Origin: Luteimonas deserti
Lineage (GTDB): Bacteria; Pseudomonadota; Gammaproteobacteria; Xanthomonadales; Xanthomonadaceae
Assembly: GCF_013425765.1 (NCBI RefSeq)
Contig: NZ_JACCJZ010000017.1
Coordinates: 248,001 to 312,000 of the forward strand
Length of the DNA stretch: 64,000 nucleotides
Reading direction: 5' to 3'
Shown here: positions 45,838 to 53,353 of the stretch, piece by piece
Layout of the letters: every line of letters starts with the position of its first letter
Numbering within the stretch: the first letter of the stretch is position 1
Program-made: the position numbers and the translations under genes
Notes under the pieces: generated by a model
What the model saw: only the letters and a program-made list of their open reading frames with translations
What the model was told of the DNA's origin: nothing
Database searches by the model: none

Positions 45838-46332
45838 ATGGACTCACGGTTTCTAAGCTTCATGGAATTCGAAAGCGTCTATTTCTACCGCTTCATCACC
45901 TTGGCCATCTTTGTGACAAGCGGTGTTCTCCTGCTGTTTGCACTGCCCGGGATGACACGTGCTGAAATGGCCGTGCTGCTTCCAGTGATCCTGACCCTGT
46001 GGGGGCGCTTCGCCGTCGAGTACTCTCGGGTCAAGCGATGTGGTCCTGCATCCATCCATGACGATGAGCTGGTGATTTCCTCCGCCAGGGGCAACCGGCG
46101 GATCCCCTTGACCCACATTCGCTCGGTCACCTCCAGGCACAGCGTATTTATGGTGCGCCGCTATCGCTCATGGAAGGATCACCTGGCCTTTATGGAGGTC
46201 ACATTGAGCAACGGCGAGCGCGTCTGCACACTGGCCGAGAGCAAGGTGTTCGAGTACCCGGCGGGCAAGAAGACGCTGAGCGCGGTCCAAGCTGCTGTTC
46301 GGGCGGCCAAGGCGAATAGCGTTGGAAAATAG
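45838..46332 (+). CDS. Small membrane protein of unknown function
   Basis: This 164-aa protein has two membrane helices (about residues 15-36 and 40-60) followed by a cytoplasmic beta-rich domain (DELVISSARGNRRIPLTHIRSV..) that looks like a bacterial PH-like fold. No family is certain. The SD is weak, and the gene is flanked by REP copies. Codon use is plausible throughout. Confidence 0.65.
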   Translation: MDSRFLSFMEFESVYFYRFITLAIFVTSGVLLLFALPGMTRAEMAVLLPVILTLWGRFAVEYSRVKRCGPASIHDDELVISSARGNRRIPLTHIRSVTSRHSVFMVRRYRSWKDHLAFMEVTLSNGERVCTLAESKVFEYPAGKKTLSAVQAAVRAAKANSVGK

Positions 46333-46678
46333 TGACGCCAGGGTCACTTTTCCTGTTCTGCCGGTAATTCCCGTGGATGGCTTGGAATGTAAAGTTGACC
46401 CCATCTGTGGGAGCAGACCCAGTTCGACACCGCTGAGGACATGCTTCCCCAAGCCGAGGCCAGCCTGCTGCCAGCAATCTGCCGGGAATCGGGCACGGGG
46501 AGGCGAGCGGCAGGTTTGCATCGCGGTGAAATCCTACGCAAGAACAGCCGGTCGAGTCCTGAAACCGGCTCCGAACCAGACTTGCGCGACTGCTGTCCTA
46601 CCGGCAGGCTGGCCAGAACGAGTTTGAATCTGTGTAGACACAGCATGAGCCAGTGCTGTCCTCCTCAAGTGAGCCCGG
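46333..46678. other. Intergenic region with REP-like repeats
   Basis: GTGACGCCAGGGTCACTTTTCC (from 46332) and the inverted AAAGTTGACCCC (46391-46402) are the last REP-like copies of the cluster. The remaining 270 bp show no gene. Confidence 0.5.
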
Positions 46679-47524
46679 ATGCTGCAGTTCAGATCCATCT
46701 TTCTATTGGTCCTTCCCGCGTTGTCGGCATGCCAGCCGGCGCTGGAGTCTGGTGCGCAGCGTTCCACAGTGGCGCTGCCGGTCGATGCGCAACGCGCAGC
46801 CAGCGAGTCGGCTGATTCCGAACGAAGTCGGGAACGTGCCGCAGAAATCGCGTTGCCTGCGGGTTATGCCTCCGCGCGTGCAGCCCTGCTGGGTGCAGGA
46901 TGGCTTCCTCTCCGCGACCCCGAGTGCTGGACCAAGGTCGGCGGCAGGGCGGAGGTGTGCAACGTGCTTCCCGAGACGGAGGCCTGCAGCAGCGACGGGC
47001 ACTGCGTCGTGCACTTCGGACACATCGGCCAGGCGAAGCTCTTGCGGGTGACCATCTATGGTGACTGGGCCGCACCCGACCTGGCGCGCGCCGAGGGGCT
47101 GGAGGTCAAGTCATCGCAGGAGTCGCCCGTGGCGGCTACGCCGTCGCTCGCATGTCCGGCGTCCACATTCGAAGGGTTCCTGGCGGCATTCGCCGCTGAC
47201 GAGGCCACCCGTGTGGCATTCACCGCCCCGCTGGTGCGCGTGGCCGAGTTGAACTCGACCGATGAGGGCGACGTTCCTCGCGCGGTGCTGATACCCGGCG
47301 ACGTGTATGCAGGTTTCAACGTGCGCCACGGGAATGGCGCGTTCCACCATGTGGATGCCTGGGGCAAGGTCGATCCGGCGCCTTTGCCGCTGGACGTGAA
47401 GCGTGCCGACGAAACGTATGAGGTGCGGTATCACTACGGGATGTCCGAGGGCAACTCGTACGCCTTCGAAGCACATGAGGGCTGCTGGCGGCTGGTCGCT
47501 GATCCGGAGCCGCCGGCGCCGTAG
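46679..47524 (+). CDS. Lipoprotein of unknown function
   Basis: This 281-aa protein has a lipoprotein signal (LSAC, Cys18). The first half has a Cys-rich segment (DPECWTKVGG, EVCNVLPETEACSSDGHCVVHFG) of a type I associate with lipoproteins in accessory loci. The second half begins ACPASTFEGFLAAFAAD and contains AFTAPLVRVAEL, like the DUF4348-type domain. Function is unknown; an immunity role is possible from location only. Confidence 0.72.
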   Translation: MLQFRSIFLLVLPALSACQPALESGAQRSTVALPVDAQRAASESADSERSRERAAEIALPAGYASARAALLGAGWLPLRDPECWTKVGGRAEVCNVLPETEACSSDGHCVVHFGHIGQAKLLRVTIYGDWAAPDLARAEGLEVKSSQESPVAATPSLACPASTFEGFLAAFAADEATRVAFTAPLVRVAELNSTDEGDVPRAVLIPGDVYAGFNVRHGNGAFHHVDAWGKVDPAPLPLDVKRADETYEVRYHYGMSEGNSYAFEAHEGCWRLVADPEPPAP

Positions 47525-48434
47525 CCGTCTTGGATTTCCACTCTACGCAGGGCGCAGGAGACAGGCCATGCCGTGGTACTCCATCACCGCGAGCGTCGGA
47601 AATCGCGTCGAACGATGCACAGCTACGGGGAGCTCGAAAAGCACTACCCCAGCAAGGGACGGGAGCGCGCGGCGACGAGACGACTGACGGCGATCCGAGG
47701 AAAGTGCAGCCTCGATCGGGCTGCAGTCGGAGTCGGTGCGGTGAGTGCGAGCCGTTTTCCGGGCGCCGCGATGTTGCTGAAGAAGTCGACGACGAGTTGC
47801 AGTTCACGCGCCGCAACGCAGGTGAAGCAGCACTCGCCGTAGACCGCATTGTCGGATACCTGCGTATTCGAGCGTCACAAAAGAGACTTCGACAATGTGA
47901 GGTGACTGCTCCCGACCGGATCGAAGGCACGCATGGATGCCGATGAACCGCTGGTCGATGATCGGTCGTCGCGCGGGGGGTCAGCTTCGACGGCGTGCTT
48001 CGGTTTCGGGCACGGCTGATCTCCGCGGGTCTCTCCTGGGAGACAATGTGATTCGGTTGCCGTCTCCCAGACGATGGCACTGATTGCGGCCTCTCGCGAC
48101 CAGTCATTCGAACCGACGATGGCGTCAGCGTGCTGACTCGATCTGCACGCAGACGTGGTTTTTCTCTGAAGAGTCGGCATCGTTCGGCAGGACGGCATTG
48201 TCATTTGCCTTGGTCGAGGGCTCTGCAGGCTCACGGAGCCACAGGGGGTGGACGTGTCCGACGCAGAGATTTGCAGAGAGCTTGTTTCCGTAACCTGGCC
48301 GGAGTAGCGTCGATTCATGCAGGAAGCGTGTGCGCAGAACAGCATGATGGAGTTTGCCCGTGGATCGACGAGGTGGTGACGTCTCCGTTCTCCAACCCGA
48401 CAGGCGGCGCGCACGCCCCGGCGGCCTCGCTCGC
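47525..48434. other. Gene-poor 900-bp stretch, probably decayed coding DNA
   Basis: No full-length gene is supported on either strand. A good SD (CAGGAG) precedes an ATG at 47568 that opens MPWYSITASVGNRVE and stops after 39 codons. A neighbouring frame stays open to about 47945, so a frameshifted remnant is likely. I cannot name the original gene. Confidence 0.4.
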
Positions 48435-49100
48435 GTGCTCATCGGCTTTGCCACGATCACTGGATCAATCTTCATGACTTCATGTGCAGACACGGGCCGG
48501 AGCGCGGCATCGACGCCAGCACCTCGCCCGGGCAATTTCCCGGTGGTCGAACCATTTCCACTCGACCAGGCCGGCAGCAGCGTGAGTGTCACTTTCGAAC
48601 TGCCCGACGCACGCGACAACGGCATCCTTCGGCCCGTGTTCGTGGGCTTTCAGGCAGTGGATCGAAAGGGCAGGGGCCCCGATGAGGAGATGCTGGCCGC
48701 GCAGACGGTCAGGGACTATCTACGCAACGAGGCGATACCAGTCAGGGTCAGGCTCTGGCGCATCGAGGGCACGGAATGGCGTCCGGTCGTGCTCAGCGAT
48801 GGACACTGGGACATGAAGGACAAGCGAGCATCGTGGGGCCTTCATCCTGACGATGTGTTTAGGCATCATTTTTCAGCCAGTACGGACAATGGACCGTTGA
48901 TCGCTTCGGGTCATTACGACTTCGGCAAGGTTTATTATGTCCACGCCTTTGCGAGAATCGTTCCGCCGACCCCAGGCCGCTATCACCTCGAAGTAGAAAA
49001 TCTGGATGCGCATTCTGTGCTGCTGGCACAGAAAGAATATCTGTCCGTGCTTCGGTACGAGTTGCTTGTGTCCCATTATCATCATCGCGGGATCGATTAG
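48435..49100 (+). CDS. DUF5625-like lipoprotein, candidate immunity protein
   Basis: This roughly 221-aa protein begins at a GTG that gives a lipoprotein signal (FMTSC, Cys about 17). Its mature part (PFPLDQAGSSVSVTFELP.., PVRVRLWRIEG, PGRYHLEVENL) resembles the DUF5625 family, beta-sandwich lipoproteins common in Xanthomonadaceae. It lies 42 bp before a candidate effector with a shared C-terminal module, so an immunity role is plausible. The start is uncertain; a TTG at 48354 would lengthen the N-terminus. Confidence 0.68.
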   Translation: MLIGFATITGSIFMTSCADTGRSAASTPAPRPGNFPVVEPFPLDQAGSSVSVTFELPDARDNGILRPVFVGFQAVDRKGRGPDEEMLAAQTVRDYLRNEAIPVRVRLWRIEGTEWRPVVLSDGHWDMKDKRASWGLHPDDVFRHHFSASTDNGPLIASGHYDFGKVYYVHAFARIVPPTPGRYHLEVENLDAHSVLLAQKEYLSVLRYELLVSHYHHRGID

Positions 49101-49142
49101 TCACCGAGCGTGTCGTGCCAAGTGCACGCAAGGATGCATGCC

Positions 49143-50018
49143 ATGAATGATGCGAGAGCTCCCTCCGGATCGCCCGGAAAAATTTACACCGTCACCGTCT
49201 ATGTAGCCGCTCCGGGTACGCCTATCCAGCATCCGGGGAGCAACGAGATCCATCGCTCGACGGCAGGGCATGTGTATTACAGCCTCGGTGATGGACAGAA
49301 CGAGTCCGGCTACGGCTTTTCACCTGTCAACAGCGGCACCCGTGGCCCGGGTCAGATTGTTGGCGATGAATTTCTTGCTTACCGGAATCCGGCTTACAGC
49401 CGCACGATGGAAATCAGCAAGTCGCAGTACGAAGCGCTGCGGGCCTTCGGTGAGGCGGGGCTCAAGGGTGATGAGCGTTACTTCGACCTGCAGTACAACG
49501 GCGCCACCAACAGCTGCATCGATTTCACATGGGGCGCGCTGAACCACGCGGGTCTGCACTGGGAGCGCCAGTTGCCGTTCGGCCGTCAGTGGCAGCAGAA
49601 GAACTTCGACGGCGCGCTCAAGCCCTTGGACAACATCAGGGAATTGCAGCGCATACCCGATCCGATGCCGGACAGTCCGCACAACCTCGAGCAGCACCAT
49701 CCACTGCCCAAGCGGGAGTGGTGGCAGCGCGTGATCAGCGACAACGCAGCGCCGGCTGAGGGGTTCGTCGACCCCGCTCGCCAGGCCGCAATGCCCGCGG
49801 CGGCACACCGGACGCGGTTCGATGACCCGGTGCTCGATCAACTGTACGCCGCGCTGCAGGCGGGCGACTCGAAGGCGCTGGACCGGCTTGGACAACAGTT
49901 CAACCGGTCTGAAGAAGGCCTCCGGCTCGCCGAGCGGAGTGCACAGCCGATGAGCGATCAGCAGATCGTCCTGCAGCGTGAGCATCATCAGGAGCCCGCG
50001 CTCGTGCGGGGTGGTTAG
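49143..50018 (+). CDS. Candidate effector: permuted papain-like hydrolase with shared C-terminal module
   Basis: This 291-aa protein has no signal peptide. The N-terminal domain (about 12-145) has a conserved His in [11 protein letters not shown] (His43) followed by Cys in [10 protein letters not shown] (Cys125), the His-then-Cys order of permuted NlpC/P60-LRAT-type hydrolases, so it may cleave peptidoglycan peptides or amides. Residues 227-270 ([27 protein letters not shown]) match the module of the 40.6-42.1-kb protein, and a Gln/His-rich tail follows. It lies after a DUF5625-like lipoprotein gene. Confidence 0.75.
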
Positions 50019-50034
50019 AAGAGGGATGTCGGGG

Positions 50035-50637
50035 ATGACCACTCCGTCGGGCAACGATCTCGCAGCCGCCCACGCCGAACTGCGCAGATCGATCGAAGCC
50101 AACACCGAGGTCACCAAGCTGCTGCTCGCACTTCGAGCCGAGATTTCCGCTCATGTGGAAGCGATCCTTAACGCGCTGAAGCAGGACGCCGATGCATCGC
50201 GAGCGTCGGGCGATCAGGTCCGCCAGGACGTCGTGCGGATTACCGGGGACGCCGCCGAGCGGATCGCGAGAGAGGCGAACGGCGCGCTGCAACCCCAGCT
50301 GCAGCAGTTTCGCGATGCGGTGACCGCGCTGAGCGCTCAGGTCGGCGCGATGGGGCGGTCGGCACGCACGTGGACGATCGCATCGCTGGCCACGCTGATC
50401 ATGGTGGTCGTCGTGGCCTCACTGGTACTGGGCTATTTCCGGCGTGAACTCGGCACGATGCGTGAGGAAGTGCAACGTTACGAGGATGCGGTTCCTGTGC
50501 TGCAGGCGTTCTACGCCTCGGATGCCGTGGTGTGCGGCGACCGGGTGTGCGTGAACATCGATCCGGATGGGCCGCGTCTGGAGGAGGCGGCTCAGTATGT
50601 TCCGGCGCGCCCGAGGCCGATGGGCAACGCGCCCTAG
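50035..50637 (+). CDS. Single-pass membrane protein with coiled coil
   Basis: This 200-aa protein has a helical, heptad-like N-terminal part (about 10-115), one membrane helix (about 118-138; [20 protein letters not shown]), and a short domain with two Cys ([14 protein letters not shown]). It starts 16 bp after the effector stop with GAGGG nine bases before the ATG, so it belongs to the same transcript. A helper or second immunity role is conceivable; no family is recognised. Confidence 0.72.
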
Positions 50638-50870
50638 AATCCAGATTCGCTCGAGTGCACGACGCTCGAGCCCTTGCATCGTCCGACAACGGCGGCAATG
50701 CATGGCTGTCGTCAGCAGTCGACGGGGTTGATTACCCGTCGTCCGGCCGACCCCCCTGCGAGGCCAATCAGCCGGCTCGGCTCGCCCGGCCCGGCGCTAT
50801 CCTCGACATAACGTCATCCGTCTCCCCTACAATGCTGAACAGGGGGCGCCAACGCGCGACGGGGTGACGA

Positions 50871-51644
50871 ATGATAGGATGGACGATCGTACGGCGCCTC
50901 GCTGCGCTCACACTGGGCCTCTCGCTGCTCGCGGGTTGTGGCGGCGCGGATCCGCCGGGCAACGATGCGGTCGAATATGACGGTGGCGTACTGCGCGTGG
51001 ACGGGCAGGACTACCCCCGCGAGCCGAACCCCGAAGACAAGATCTATCCGCTTCTGCCCGGGCGGGTGCTGGTGCAACCCCATCGCGTGCCCGGGTCCGA
51101 AGCGATGGCGCTGGCCTGGGTGGAGCGCTATGGCCTCACGCTCGAGGGGCGAAGCACCCAAGGGTGGCTGCTGGTTAAGGTACCGGAGGGCTACGAGAGG
51201 CAATGGGCATCCGCGTTCTCGATGACGAATCCAGCCAATGTGTCCGCGACGACCGACTCGAAGTTCTCGCCCACCCCGGCGGTATCGCCTGCCGTGCCGG
51301 CCAACTCGACCCCCGGCGTGCCCGTGCCCGACGGCGAGCCTTCGGCCGCGGACGTGCGTCGCCTCGCGTTCGAAACGTATCAGCGCCTGGAAGACGCCGG
51401 CGGGCTGCCTGCGACGTTCACCCCGACGGGCGCGCCGGTGTTGATCCGGGCAAAGCTCTTCGACGCGCGCAAGGAATCCTGTCGGCGGCTTCCACAGACG
51501 GCGCCGGGGCGCTGGGAATGCTCTGCAGAGCTGCAGCTGGCCGTGTGCAATGGCGACTGCGATCCGTCGCAGGGGACGCCGTCGTCGAAGGGCGAGCGGA
51601 TCTTCATCCGCTGGGACACCGCGGGCCGCTGGGTGCTCGACTGA
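50871..51644 (+). CDS. Lipoprotein of unknown function
   Basis: This 257-aa protein has a lipoprotein signal (LAGC, Cys about 23), a domain with DGGVLRVDGQDYPREPN and VLVQPHRVPGSE, a Pro/Thr/Ser/Ala-rich linker (about 120-155), and a C-terminal part with four Cys. It shares no clear motif with the other lipoproteins here. It overlaps the next gene by one base, so the two are co-translated. Confidence 0.75.
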   Translation: MIGWTIVRRLAALTLGLSLLAGCGGADPPGNDAVEYDGGVLRVDGQDYPREPNPEDKIYPLLPGRVLVQPHRVPGSEAMALAWVERYGLTLEGRSTQGWLLVKVPEGYERQWASAFSMTNPANVSATTDSKFSPTPAVSPAVPANSTPGVPVPDGEPSAADVRRLAFETYQRLEDAGGLPATFTPTGAPVLIRAKLFDARKESCRRLPQTAPGRWECSAELQLAVCNGDCDPSQGTPSSKGERIFIRWDTAGRWVLD

Positions 51645-52099
51645 TGTCGCGCGTCCCCACGAAGCCCCCTGCGCGCGACGCATGCGCGACAGCGACGTGC
51701 GTGATCATGCTGATGGTGCTGGCCGCATGCGGTCGCGTGAAAGACCCCGACTGCGAGGCCGCCGCGCTCGCGTTGTCGGACGCCGCCTATCGCACGACGT
51801 TGAAAGCCGCGGTCCAGCGCCAGTTCGACGCCGGCGAGCTCGGCGCGATCCACGGCTTCGGCGGGCCGGGCGATATGCCCGGCACGTACGCCGTCGCGCT
51901 CGCGCCCGAGTTCGTCGCTCTCACGTCGCGGCCGCTGCAGCAACGCATCCTGTTCGACGCGCGGGGGGACATCGAGGCGGTCTTCGTCGGCTGGCCGCCC
52001 GGACATGGCGTGTTGATCGACGTGCAGCCGGACAATGCCCTTCCGGCTGATCTCGATTACGGCGACGGGGTGTCGCTGGTGTGCAAGGGCATGCGATGA
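51644..52099 (+). CDS. Small lipoprotein of unknown function
   Basis: This 151-aa protein has a basic N-region and lipobox LAAC (Cys about 29), then a small alpha/beta domain ending in GDGVSLVCKGMR; two Cys could form a disulfide. Its ATG shares a base with the TGA of the upstream lipoprotein gene (TGATG). The function is unknown; the pair may form a complex at the membrane. Confidence 0.75.
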   Translation: MSRVPTKPPARDACATATCVIMLMVLAACGRVKDPDCEAAALALSDAAYRTTLKAAVQRQFDAGELGAIHGFGGPGDMPGTYAVALAPEFVALTSRPLQQRILFDARGDIEAVFVGWPPGHGVLIDVQPDNALPADLDYGDGVSLVCKGMR

Positions 52100-52278
52100 C
52101 GCGCGGGCGGCCGGCGATGCGCCTCTTCTGACGGCGCGAACGGCGTGCGCTGCGGGGGTGGGCGAAGTCGGGTCGCGTTTTCCCCCCGCCATCGTGGAGA
52201 CCGGTGCCGTCCCGTCAGCTGCCTGGCAACACGTGATGCGGAAGGCCGCAGACATGGGCAGCGCGCATTCCGGCCGCG

Positions 52279-53202
52279 TCACGGGGCCGGTGGGGGAGGC
52301 AGTGACCGCGCGTCGATCACATGGATGTCGGCGCGTCCCTGGTTGCCTGGCGATGCACCGTCGGCGGCGCGCTGGCTGGCCCAGCGCAGCGCGCGGCCGT
52401 CTGCGCTGAAGGCAGGTGTGAAATCCATACCCGGGGCATTGAACGGCGCGGGCAGGCGGATGGCTGCAGACCAGCCTGTGCCCGTGCGATGGACCGCGAA
52501 CAGATCGGGCTCCCGGGTGTCGCCGCGGATGCTCCAGAACAGCGCGATGCGGCCATCGGGCGAGAACGTGAGGTCGCCCTGGGCGATGCCGTCGTTGAAG
52601 GGGGCGGGCAGGGCTTCGGCCGCGGCGGGTTGGCCGTTGACGAGGCGGGCGCGATAGAGCGCCAGCTGCGCCGGGCCGCCGCTGCGCGTGCTGTTGAAGG
52701 TGAGTGCGCCGCCGTGCACTTCGGGGCCGAGTTCCTCGCCGGCGCTCGACGGTGCGGCGAGGTGTTCGAGCGGACCGAAACCGGCGCGCGTCACCCGCGC
52801 GCGCCAGAGATCGAGGTCGTCACGCGCGGAATCGCGGCCGGGCGCGGGGCGGTTGGAGACGAAGTAGAGCCAGCGTCCGTCGGGCGTGAGCCATGGATCG
52901 GAGTCGCGCCAGCGCGGATCGCTGAATGCCGCGGGGGCCGGGTCGGCCCAGCCGTCGCGGGTGCGGCGGGAGATCCAGATGCGGGCGTCGCTGAAGTCCG
53001 CCGTCGTGGAACGTCCGAACACCAGCAGGCGCTCGCGCGCGTCGGTCGACAGGTTGTAGTCGTTCGCTTCGCTCGACAGCCAGCCGCTGCCGAGGCGGGT
53101 TGCGGTGCCGGCCTGCGCGGGCTCCAGCCGGTATGACGCGGGCGCGGCCCCGGCTGCCATGCAGCTCAGCAACAGGACGGGGACGACGGATCGAGTGCGC
53201 AT
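52279..53202 (-). CDS. Secreted beta-propeller protein (WD40-like/PD40 repeats)
   Basis: This 307-aa protein has a signal peptide (cleavage near AGA-AP) and several TolB-like PD40 blades: SDPWLTPDGRWLYFVSN, GDLTFSPDGRIALFWS and FTPAFSADGRALRWASQ. Proteins of this type act as periplasmic binding or scaffold modules. It is downstream of, and on the same strand as, the PQQ dehydrogenase, 151 bp away. No catalytic domain is seen. Confidence 0.85.
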   Translation of the reverse strand: MRTRSVVPVLLLSCMAAGAAPASYRLEPAQAGTATRLGSGWLSSEANDYNLSTDARERLLVFGRSTTADFSDARIWISRRTRDGWADPAPAAFSDPRWRDSDPWLTPDGRWLYFVSNRPAPGRDSARDDLDLWRARVTRAGFGPLEHLAAPSSAGEELGPEVHGGALTFNSTRSGGPAQLALYRARLVNGQPAAAEALPAPFNDGIAQGDLTFSPDGRIALFWSIRGDTREPDLFAVHRTGTGWSAAIRLPAPFNAPGMDFTPAFSADGRALRWASQRAADGASPGNQGRADIHVIDARSLPPPPAP

Positions 53203-53353
53203 GAGCGATCGCTGAGGGGCGGGACGCGCAGCATGCCGCGGGGTGAAGCGCGCGGCATGCGCCGGGCGTCAGTACGACTTCCGGCATGCCACGTGCGGAC
53301 AGGCGGGGCGGGGACGGCCCGTCCCCTGCGCGCGAGTCGCGCCCGATCCGGCC

